DNA from: JAYZDF01 sp036337945
Lineage (GTDB): Bacteria; Myxococcota; Kuafuiibacteriia; Kuafuiibacteriales; Kuafuiibacteriaceae
Assembly: GCA_036337945.1 (NCBI GenBank)
Contig: JAYZDF010000063.1
Coordinates: 1 to 64,000, forward strand
Direction: 5' to 3'
DNA: 64,000 bases
Below, one piece after another: positions 8,553-16,425 of the stretch (position 1 is its first letter; each line of letters starts with the position of its first letter). The notes under the pieces are model-generated. The model did no database searches and was not told the origin of the DNA. It saw only the letters and a list, made by a program, of their open reading frames with translations. A program made the position numbers and the translations under genes.

Positions 8553-11500
8553 ATGTCGAATTTTTCCGGTACAGAACGGTATAAGCTTCACAAGAAGATT
8601 GGCTCAGGTGGCATGGGCACGGTCTATCAGGCAACAGACAACAGTCGTGGGATCAATGTGGCACTCAAGTGCATGCATGAAATAACGTCAGGAAATCTAG
8701 TAGCCTTTAAAAGAGAGTTCCGCAGTATTGCTGATTTGCATCACCCGAATCTTGTTCGTCTATTAGATCTCACTGACACAGGAGACGAATTATTCTACAC
8801 CATGGAATTTGTAGATGGAGTGAATCTAGCCCAATTGATTTACGGACGTAGCAAAAGAGCGAGTGCACTTTCTGCTCCTGACTTCCAGCCTGAAGAAAAT
8901 AAGACGACGGGTGGGGTCGCTCTTCCTATCTCGTCGATACCATCGTCAAGTCTCTCTGAGCGTGACATCACAAAAAGACTTCTCGCTGATGCTACCGATA
9001 TTGAGAGAATGTATTATTTGTTGCCTCAAATCCTTGATGCTCTTGAGTTCCTTCATTCTCACCAAATTGTTCATCGAGATTTAAAGCCCGATAATATCCT
9101 AGTCACGCCAAACTCTAAGGTGAAGCTCGTGGACTTTGGAATCATCAAAGATATGAGACCAGGGCGGCAAACCTCTCGTAATCCTGAACAAGTAGTCGGC
9201 ACCATTCAGTATATGGCGCCAGAACAAATACATGCCAAAGAAATTACTTCTCACACCGATATGTATACGCTGGGGTGTGTACTTTACGAGTATTTTGCCG
9301 GTCGATTGCCATTTGAAGGATCCGCTTTTGAAATAATGGCGCAGCACCTCAATGAAAAACCTATTCCACTTGAGTCCATCAATCCAAAAGTGCCAAAGCA
9401 ATTGGTTGATATTTGTAATTGCTTACTCGCAAAAAATCCATCGGAGCGTTTAAATATCGCTCAAGTCCGTCAGGTTTTGGGAATAGTGCCCCAACCTCAA
9501 CAAAGGAAAAGTCTCGCTCCTGAGCCACACAGCAATAATAAGTTTGTCGGACGTGGAGCATCTCTAAACAAAATTTCATCTCAGCTTGAACGAGTTCGAG
9601 AAGGGCAGCTTGAACTGACTCTTGTCGATGGGGATAGTGGGACGGGAAAGACTTACCTGGCTGATGAGGCAATCAAAGTTGCGAGACAAAAAGGTTATCG
9701 CATTTTTCGGGGACGTTGCTACGAGAGAGAACAACTCGCGTTTCGTGCGTTTGATGGAATCATGGATGATGTTTCGATTGCACTAAAGCACGAGTGCTCT
9801 CCCGAAAAAGAATCCTATATGTCAAAAGTTCGTTCGCTGAGCTGGATTTTTCCTTCCTTCAATCTACTTGAAAAAGATGTTCGACCAACGAGTTGGAGCC
9901 CCTTTACTGACTACAGCGACGAGCAAACTGCTGAAAATGACCCACAAACTCGAAGGTCGAAAGCCTATGCCGCGATTAAGCCTATGGTTGAGTTACTCAC
10001 AGACAATCAACCAGCGTTGTTTGTGATTGACGACTTCCATTGGGCGGATGTGGAGAGCATCGAGTTTTTGCAAGGAATCGTTCAAAATGCGCGGAGGCAA
10101 CCGCTACTTATTCTTTGCACGTACCGGTCAAAAGAAATGGACGAAAGGGAACGGTTTGGAGAGTTTCTGCGGACCTCCATAGCGCAGGCAACGTGTACTA
10201 GCATTACTCTAAAGGAGTTTACTTATACTGAAACCAGGCGACTGGCTCGTCGTGTTGCTGAATATGATCTCTCGGAAGCGGAAACATTACAGATTCACGA
10301 GCAGGCCAAAGGTATACCTCTCTTTGTCAAAGAACTGACTGAGTATTTTGTCTCAAACAAACAAATGTCCACAACAGAGGCGCTACCGAGCTTTTCAAAT
10401 TTGATCGAGCAGCGCCTTTTGGATTTATCCAAAAATGCTCGAAAAGTTGCTGTGTTTATGTCAGCCGCTCAGGGGCCTATCAACGCGATTCAGCTACAAG
10501 GATTCTGTGAGCTCGAGCTTCCGGCTTTCAACCAGGCTTTGCATGAGCTCACGGATAAAAAGATTTTTAGAATCGTTTCAACGCGGATAGGAAGAGAGAG
10601 CCTCGCGCCGCCCGCGATGAGTACATCCTCACGAACGAGCGTTCCACCAGTTTCGATGAGTGATGCATTCTACGATTTTTATCATGATTGTATTCGAATA
10701 GAAGCCTATGGATTGCTTGAGAGAGAGACGCGAACAGAATTGCACAAGAGATTTGCGAAGATTCTGGAGATTGAGTCACCACAGCCATCCGAAGCGCTAG
10801 CTTATCATTGGCGCCAAGCGGGTTATTCAAAACGAGCTATCGTTCACGGTTTACGAGCTGCAGAGAACTCGGCTCGCTGCCTTGCTTTTTCACACGCCAT
10901 TAATTCCTACAATTCGATATTAGAGGAAATAGAAACATATGGCTTAGTTGATGACGTGTCAGAGCTGTTTCGGTCTTATGAACGGCTCGCAGAACTGTAT
11001 GAGTTTACGGGGCAATATCGTGAGGCAGCTGAAGCCCTTAGGCGCGGTATTCAATTACTTCCTTCGGAAGACCGATATGAAGGTATACGCCATCAGCTGA
11101 CTACTCATCTTGCAGCGGACCTAGTAAAGATTGGTGAGGTCGACGCAGGTACAAAAATCTTCAACCGACTCCTCAGTCCGTTTAACCTCACTCTTACGAA
11201 GTCGTTTATCAAATCATTACTAAATTTAGGGTCTCTTCGCGGACGCCTTTTAGTTTCATCTTTTGTAAAACGTCTTTTCGGGCGACGTCGAAGAGAAATA
11301 AGTGATAAGGAGCGCAATAGATTAGAGCTGTTTCGTCGAGTGTCGGAGAGCTTTGGCTTTGTTTCACCGCTTGCGATGGCCGAGTATCAAATGCGATTTC
11401 AAGTGGAATCAAATCGTGTGAACCTGCCTTCCGCGATTGTTCATTCTACTGCTCTTGAGGCTATTTATCTGGCGTCCACGAACTTTGATGTCTCGGTAAA

Positions 11501-12413
11501 CGAGAAAGCGCATTTGCTTTTGGATGACGCGAACGAGGTCGCTCGCTCAAATAACATACCTTTTGCCGAAGCTTATACTTTGGGAGTTCGCGGTTTTGTC
11601 GATTGTGCAATTGGGAACTGGGAACGAGCTCGATTGGAACTGGCTGAGGTCATTGAAGGATTTAAAAAACAACACGCATTACACCGTTGGGAGGTCCGCA
11701 TGTGTCGCTCGTGGCTCATGCTCACTGAAATTTTTTCTGGTCGTGTAGAGCAAGCGGCAGATATTGCCCACGAGTTTTGTAAACAAAAAGAATCAGACAT
11801 CGTGCAGTATAGTTTGGGCGCATGGACTCTCGTTGAAGTGCACATTCAAAAAGGTGAAATCGCAGAGGCAGAAGCTCGTTTAACTGAATGGGCGAGCTTG
11901 ATTGATCATACGCAAATGACCCACTTCCGCTTTCTTTATGAGGTTGCACGTAATTCAGTGGACGCAGCGTACGGCCGAGGCCAGCAAGTCCTTGACCGAA
12001 TGCAGCGGATTGAGAGAGAAGTTAGAGATTCCGGCTGTACGTTGGGCGGATGGGACCTGGCCCTTTGGAATCTATCGGGAATTAGTGCTGCGATAACTTT
12101 GATGGAGAATAACAGGCTTTTTGATAAGGAGCGCACGTACGCTCGAGGCTTGGCGAAGCAGCTACTCAAACGCTCTCCGATGTTCTTCCGTTGTATGGGG
12201 CATAAATTCATCGCTTTACTTCACGGATTGGAAGGTAACGATAAGGCTATGATGTCTAGTATGCGAACGGCTTTATCATTGTCTGAGACCGCTGGTGTCC
12301 CTTTTTACCGGTTGCAATGCTTGGTTACGGCTCGGAAAATTGGCGTCTTTGATTCATCGCTGACGAAAGAACTTGCCCGCCTTCAGGTAGAAAGTCATTT
12401 TCGTGATGCGTAA
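8553..12413 (+). CDS. Ser/Thr protein kinase fused to AAA-type ATPase and TPR region
   Basis: The 1286-residue cytoplasmic signalling protein starts with a eukaryotic-type kinase domain (about 12-295): Gly-rich loop GSGGMGTVYQ, VALKCM with the catalytic Lys, HRDLKPDNIL near residue 173, DFG, and APEQ. A variable, Ser-rich insert of about 50 residues lies between the N- and C-lobes. An ATPase of the AAA_16/STAND type follows, with Walker A DGDSGTGKT near 360 and Walker B LFVIDDFHWAD near 490. The last 500 residues are helical TPR-like repeats. This layout is typical of large myxobacterial kinases. It ends the FHA, methyltransferase, acyltransferase run and converges on the peptide transporter gene. 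Input signal and substrates are unknown. Confidence 0.9.
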   Translation: MSNFSGTERYKLHKKIGSGGMGTVYQATDNSRGINVALKCMHEITSGNLVAFKREFRSIADLHHPNLVRLLDLTDTGDELFYTMEFVDGVNLAQLIYGRSKRASALSAPDFQPEENKTTGGVALPISSIPSSSLSERDITKRLLADATDIERMYYLLPQILDALEFLHSHQIVHRDLKPDNILVTPNSKVKLVDFGIIKDMRPGRQTSRNPEQVVGTIQYMAPEQIHAKEITSHTDMYTLGCVLYEYFAGRLPFEGSAFEIMAQHLNEKPIPLESINPKVPKQLVDICNCLLAKNPSERLNIAQVRQVLGIVPQPQQRKSLAPEPHSNNKFVGRGASLNKISSQLERVREGQLELTLVDGDSGTGKTYLADEAIKVARQKGYRIFRGRCYEREQLAFRAFDGIMDDVSIALKHECSPEKESYMSKVRSLSWIFPSFNLLEKDVRPTSWSPFTDYSDEQTAENDPQTRRSKAYAAIKPMVELLTDNQPALFVIDDFHWADVESIEFLQGIVQNARRQPLLILCTYRSKEMDERERFGEFLRTSIAQATCTSITLKEFTYTETRRLARRVAEYDLSEAETLQIHEQAKGIPLFVKELTEYFVSNKQMSTTEALPSFSNLIEQRLLDLSKNARKVAVFMSAAQGPINAIQLQGFCELELPAFNQALHELTDKKIFRIVSTRIGRESLAPPAMSTSSRTSVPPVSMSDAFYDFYHDCIRIEAYGLLERETRTELHKRFAKILEIESPQPSEALAYHWRQAGYSKRAIVHGLRAAENSARCLAFSHAINSYNSILEEIETYGLVDDVSELFRSYERLAELYEFTGQYREAAEALRRGIQLLPSEDRYEGIRHQLTTHLAADLVKIGEVDAGTKIFNRLLSPFNLTLTKSFIKSLLNLGSLRGRLLVSSFVKRLFGRRRREISDKERNRLELFRRVSESFGFVSPLAMAEYQMRFQVESNRVNLPSAIVHSTALEAIYLASTNFDVSVNEKAHLLLDDANEVARSNNIPFAEAYTLGVRGFVDCAIGNWERARLELAEVIEGFKKQHALHRWEVRMCRSWLMLTEIFSGRVEQAADIAHEFCKQKESDIVQYSLGAWTLVEVHIQKGEIAEAEARLTEWASLIDHTQMTHFRFLYEVARNSVDAAYGRGQQVLDRMQRIEREVRDSGCTLGGWDLALWNLSGISAAITLMENNRLFDKERTYARGLAKQLLKRSPMFFRCMGHKFIALLHGLEGNDKAMMSSMRTALSLSETAGVPFYRLQCLVTARKIGVFDSSLTKELARLQVESHFRDA

Positions 12414-12464
12414 CTGGACTTTACTGGTTCGAAGTCTCAAGAAAAGGGGTCTTGTATTCCAGGC

Positions 12465-13844
12465 TTATGGCTGTTCAACCGCGTCTTCTGCTTGCTGAAT
12501 ATATGTTTTCTCCTTGTAGAAGTATGCAACAGGGATGAAGATGAGCGCAGTGATGAGCATCGCTATGGAGAAGAACAGGTAGTATTCTACGTTAGTGAGT
12601 TTACTGCTTCCGTCATCGTTTTGGATGAATGCATTTACACCCGCGACGAATAGGTTACCAACCGAAACGCTCATAAGATACAGAGCCATAATGAAGGATT
12701 TCATCTTTTTCGGTGCTTGCGTATAGCTAAACTCAAGGCAGGTAATAGAAACGAAAACCTCGGCGGCCGTAATCACGACATAACTAATGAGCTGCCAAGC
12801 GATATTGGGTGTTTGTCCTGCTTCGATCCACGTTTCAATCAGCGCTGGGAGTAAAAAGGCTGGAACGGTCAGAAACAGACCGATGCTAATCTTCCGTAAT
12901 GGAGTAAGTGGAAAAACTTTGTTCAAAAGAGGATAAAATCCGGGCCATCTCACTGCTCCTATGCTGAAGCCATTGAAAAGTGGAATGAAGACCATGATCA
13001 TGATCGGATTAATCGCGTGAATTTGCGATGGCAGCCAATCGACACCCAAAAAGTTTCGGTCCATCTTTTCAGCCTGAAGAACCCAGGCTGAACCTGTTTG
13101 ATCAAATAACGCCCAAAACATCGCTACGAAGCAGTAGATAAGCCCAAGTTTCAAAACGACAGTCAGACCTTCACCACTAAATGTCTCTTTGATAAATGCT
13201 GTCCCGTGGGGTGGAATGTGAATGAAGGTGTTCCGACCCATCCAAAAGAAGATGGTGGCGATCACCATCAGCACTCCCGGGATTCCAAAAGCGACATGTG
13301 GACCGTAGTTGGCGAGCAGCCAAGGGGTTGCGAGCGTTGATGCAAAAGCACCAAGATTGATTGAGAAATAGAACCATCCGAAGACTTTTTCGAGGAGGTG
13401 TTTGTTTTTAGCTCCGAATTGGTCGCCTACATGGGCACTCACACAAGGCTTAATGCCCCCCGAGCCAATAGCAATGAGAGCCAGACCTAACATGAGCCCA
13501 GTTCTGGTTTCGTCCATGGCGAGCGCGAGGTGTCCCAGACAGTAGACGATAGAGAGGTATAAAATGGTCCGATACTTTCCCCAAAGTGAGTCGGAAATGA
13601 GAGCACCTAGGATTGGGAAGAAATAAACGGCGCTCGTGAACGAGTGGTACCACTCCTTCGCTTGCGCTGGGCTCATATGGTCCGGGTTTCCGGCGGCATC
13701 GAGCATGTACTTCGTCATGAAAATGACGAGGATACCTTTCATTCCATAAAAGCTAAATCTTTCGGCGGCTTCGTTGGTGATAATATATGGGATACCAGCC
13801 GGCATGTTCTCGCTGGAGACAGGTGCACTTCGATAATTTGACAT
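12465..13844 (-). CDS. Proton-dependent oligopeptide transporter (POT/PTR2 family)
   Basis: The 459-residue inner-membrane protein of the major facilitator superfamily has about twelve hydrophobic segments. The POT signature is near the N-terminus: EAAERFSFYGMKGIL matches ExxERFxYYG, whose Glu and Arg residues couple proton to peptide. Length fits the short bacterial forms. It is likely to import di- and tripeptides, in keeping with a protein-degrading lifestyle. A strong ribosome site (AGGGAGG) precedes the ATG. It is divergent from the short-chain dehydrogenase gene and stands alone. Confidence 0.88.
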   Translation of the reverse strand: MSNYRSAPVSSENMPAGIPYIITNEAAERFSFYGMKGILVIFMTKYMLDAAGNPDHMSPAQAKEWYHSFTSAVYFFPILGALISDSLWGKYRTILYLSIVYCLGHLALAMDETRTGLMLGLALIAIGSGGIKPCVSAHVGDQFGAKNKHLLEKVFGWFYFSINLGAFASTLATPWLLANYGPHVAFGIPGVLMVIATIFFWMGRNTFIHIPPHGTAFIKETFSGEGLTVVLKLGLIYCFVAMFWALFDQTGSAWVLQAEKMDRNFLGVDWLPSQIHAINPIMIMVFIPLFNGFSIGAVRWPGFYPLLNKVFPLTPLRKISIGLFLTVPAFLLPALIETWIEAGQTPNIAWQLISYVVITAAEVFVSITCLEFSYTQAPKKMKSFIMALYLMSVSVGNLFVAGVNAFIQNDDGSSKLTNVEYYLFFSIAMLITALIFIPVAYFYKEKTYIQQAEDAVEQP

Positions 13845-13910
13845 GAATCCTCCCTGGACGCTGCATCAACAAACATTTGTAGGGTTTGGTCAAGGAGTAC
13901 CTTACAGATA

Positions 13911-14819
13911 ATGGGCGGCCGCAGCAGCAAAGCGTTGCCCGAGGCTCATTTGTGCATGTATCACTTCAATATGCGGAGAAAGTTCGAACATGATTTGAGT
14001 GGCAAGACTTGTATCGTCACGGGTGCAAGCTCCGGTATTGGACGTGAGATCGCTCTTGGCCTCGCCTCAATGAATGCTCAAGTGGTCCTTGCGTGCCGGA
14101 ATCAAGCAAGAGGGAATGCTGCATTAGACTGGATCAAAGATAACGTCCCAAAAGCAAAACTCCGCCTTCTGCAGGTAGATCTTTCCGAAAGGCAATCGAT
14201 TCGGCGAGCTGCTGATGAGATCCTTACAGACCATCCTTCTATCCATATTCTTGTCAATAATGCCGGAGTTTGGCCAGTAAAGAAGATTACTAACTCTGAT
14301 GGCCACGAGCTTACGTTTGCGACAAATGTTCTCGGATACTATCGCCTCACGCATTATCTACTCGACGCTCTTAAGAATGGAGAACCGAGTCGTGTCATCA
14401 ATATCGCTTCGTCTTTCGCAGGAGGGTTGCAACTTGACGATCTACATTTTGATGAACGTTCCTACGATGCTGCAAAAGCGTATAGGCAAAGCAAGCAAGC
14501 AAACCGTATGTTGACTTGGGCGTTGGCCAAACAACTCGAAGGAACCAACGTGACTGCGAACGCTGTGCATCCCGGAAACGTTAATACCAATCTCAATAGA
14601 GACTTTACCGGCCTCAAGGGTTACGGATTCAAAATATTTTTTCGTATGTTCGGAAAAAGCGCGGCGGACGGGGCCGACACGGCGATTTTTGTTGCAACTG
14701 ATCCATCTTTAGAAACAACCTCGGGAGGTTTTTTTGCCAGTCGGAAACCTAAGTCGTGCCCCTTTCGTGACGATGCTGAAATTAAGGCACTCGACGAATA
14801 CTGCCGAAGTAATCTGTAG
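13911..14819 (+). CDS. Short-chain dehydrogenase/reductase (retinol-dehydrogenase-like)
   Basis: Rossmann-fold NAD(P)-dependent oxidoreductase. TGASSGIG binds the cofactor, NNAG follows strand four, and the catalytic residues are Ser in NIASSF, then a Tyr and Lys normally in YxxxK; here the corresponding stretch reads AKAYRQSKQANRM, giving YRQSK. The sequence CRNQARG after the second strand suggests NADPH preference. The 302 residues match the eukaryotic-like retinol/WW-domain oxidoreductase group, though the substrate is unknown. The first 20 residues lie before the conserved domain, so an internal start at 13971 (MRRKFEHD) is possible. A good terminator follows at 14873. Confidence 0.85.
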   Translation: MGGRSSKALPEAHLCMYHFNMRRKFEHDLSGKTCIVTGASSGIGREIALGLASMNAQVVLACRNQARGNAALDWIKDNVPKAKLRLLQVDLSERQSIRRAADEILTDHPSIHILVNNAGVWPVKKITNSDGHELTFATNVLGYYRLTHYLLDALKNGEPSRVINIASSFAGGLQLDDLHFDERSYDAAKAYRQSKQANRMLTWALAKQLEGTNVTANAVHPGNVNTNLNRDFTGLKGYGFKIFFRMFGKSAADGADTAIFVATDPSLETTSGGFFASRKPKSCPFRDDAEIKALDEYCRSNL

Positions 14820-14872
14820 ACTTGAGGAGACGTTTCCGCCCTCTAAGGAATTCTTCTTATTGCTCACCAATG

Positions 14873-14900
14873 ACACGCCCTCAGCGCGTGTGACTTTTTT
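14873..14900 (+). terminator. Intrinsic terminator after the dehydrogenase gene
   Basis: ACACGC (14873-14878) pairs with GCGTGT (14886-14891) around a 7-base loop, followed after three bases by six T (14895-14900). It lies 53 bases past the stop codon and isolates the glycine-rich gene downstream. Confidence 0.7.
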
Positions 14901-14967
14901 ACCTCAACACCTCTGAGACAAAAATGCCTCACTAAGTATCTGAAAAAATTGAAGTTTTTTGTAACAG

Positions 14968-14979
14968 CTTCCGCGGAAG
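14968..14979. promoter_or_regulatory. 12-bp perfect palindrome upstream of the glycine-rich protein gene
   Basis: CTTCCGCGGAAG is a perfect 12-bp palindrome 80 bases before the ATG at 15059, between the upstream terminator and the gene. It is a possible operator for a dimeric regulator. No matching second copy was noticed in the window. Confidence 0.3.
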
Positions 14980-15058
14980 TCCCACTCAGTCCCGTGCCCA
15001 AGCGATTCCGGTTTGGAAAGCGAAGGCCGTAAATTTATTGATTTAGAGGATTTTTAAA

Positions 15059-16252
15059 ATGATTACTTCACCTTCAGTTGGAACACAGATTAACGACATT
15101 CTTGGACGCTACGGACTCCCCGGTGGCTTTCTTGGTGCACAAGTAGACACTCTTTTAGGTAACCCTATTGGCGCTCTTGCAAATCTCAAAGACGGATTTC
15201 AGGAAGCAGCTCTTGGGCGTGGTACGAACAAATTCGAGCGAATTATTGGACGAGGACTTCCGCATTGCCACCCCATGCGACCGAGCAAAGTTTTGAACGC
15301 ATACCGCCCACTTTGTGGCGCTGGTTATCATGGCGGAAAACAGTCCATCGATTTGGCAGCAGGAACGCCAAATAACTTTTTCTCTCGCTTACTCAACCCT
15401 CGTCGTCGAGGCGCTGCTCGATTCGAGCGGCTTTTGAAGTCGAATCCATTCGCTCGGATGGCGTTTGAACGTGCAGTTGGTGGTCGAATTACTTCTTTTG
15501 GACGAAGCGACGGAAAAATGACTATTCAACGTTATCCTCGTGGATTCTCACCGCTACCTAATATCGGAATTAGCCCATTTGCGGCTCCGGCCTTGAGCAT
15601 CCTTCCAGGAATGAATCAGGCAATCCTTTCACAAGCTGCGAAGCTTGGCTTAGGTGCGGCTGCAGGTGGTCTTTTGACCGGAAGCCCGTTTGGCGCATTG
15701 GCTGGTGCTGGTTTGGCTGGCTTGAGTGGCTCCAACGGTGCTTTAGGTGGAGCAGCTTTCGGTTCTTGGAATCCGCTAGCTCGCCCTGGACTGATCAACA
15801 ACACCTCACGTGGTGCTGAATCTGCTCACACGTCTCAGAACGCGTCGATTCTTAATGACCCATCATTGACGGTTGAAGATGCGATTATGTTGATGCTCAT
15901 GAACATCATGAAAAAGATGGACAAGGACATCAAGAAGCAGGGTGAAAAGATCAACAAGATGCAAAACCAGCAGAACAACGGAAAGCAAAGCAAAGGTGGT
16001 CTGCTTGGTAAAGCTGGCAAAGCCGCAGGAACTGCACTCGGTGGCCCTGTTGGTGGCAAAATCGGCGGCAACGTCGGTGGTAAACTTGGTAACGCTGCGA
16101 ACGGTAACAAAGGACAAGGGTCTGTAGATGTTGAGACTCAGAAGTTGCAGCGGATGGTTTCTAAGCGCTCGAACATGTTCAACATGCTTCAGAAAATCAT
16201 GGAAGCTTACAACCAAACTGCGAAAGGTACTATCCAATCCATGAATCGATAA
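15059..16252 (+). CDS. Unknown glycine-rich protein with helical C-terminal segments
   Basis: I do not recognise this 397-residue protein. The first 190 residues are basic and carry many Gly, Pro and Arg. A glycine/alanine-rich stretch follows (GLGAAAGGLLTGSPFGALAG, about 198-217). Next comes a Met/Lys-rich helix (VEDAIMLMLMNIMKKMDKDI, about 275-294) and a second Gly-rich run (GGPVGGKIGGNVGGKLG). The last 40 residues are again helical (MFNMLQKIMEAYNQTAK). The helix-Gly-helix end recalls secreted or translocator-like proteins, but no signal peptide is seen. The gene has a clear ribosome site (AGAGGA, 15045-15050), a terminator before and a strong one after it, so it is a single transcription unit, possibly well expressed. 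Function unknown. Confidence 0.75.
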   Translation: MITSPSVGTQINDILGRYGLPGGFLGAQVDTLLGNPIGALANLKDGFQEAALGRGTNKFERIIGRGLPHCHPMRPSKVLNAYRPLCGAGYHGGKQSIDLAAGTPNNFFSRLLNPRRRGAARFERLLKSNPFARMAFERAVGGRITSFGRSDGKMTIQRYPRGFSPLPNIGISPFAAPALSILPGMNQAILSQAAKLGLGAAAGGLLTGSPFGALAGAGLAGLSGSNGALGGAAFGSWNPLARPGLINNTSRGAESAHTSQNASILNDPSLTVEDAIMLMLMNIMKKMDKDIKKQGEKINKMQNQQNNGKQSKGGLLGKAGKAAGTALGGPVGGKIGGNVGGKLGNAANGNKGQGSVDVETQKLQRMVSKRSNMFNMLQKIMEAYNQTAKGTIQSMNR

Positions 16253-16280
16253 ATGAGTCGGGCAGTTTCATAACCCATAA

Positions 16281-16310
16281 AGCGGGCACCTTCGGGTGTC
16301 CGCTTTTTTT
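16281..16310 (+). terminator. Strong intrinsic terminator after the glycine-rich protein gene
   Basis: AGCGGGCACC (16281-16290) and GGTGTCCGCT (16295-16304) form a ten-pair stem, with one G-T pair, capped by a TTCG tetraloop and followed by a run of T to 16311. It is the best terminator in the window. Confidence 0.92.
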
Positions 16311-16425
16311 TGTACTTACGCTCGTCGACATCCAGAGAACCTTCGTCTATTCTCCAGTCCAGCACTGTTTATCTTTTGTACGGCGAAACAAAGTCGGGCA
16401 GTAGGAAACGAATGAGTCGTATGTC

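Noticed and set aside
15835..16237. Reverse-strand frames rich in Leu/Pro/Phe under the glycine-rich gene
   Set aside because: These are reverse readings of Gly/Lys codons; there is no start signal, and the forward gene has ribosome site and terminator.
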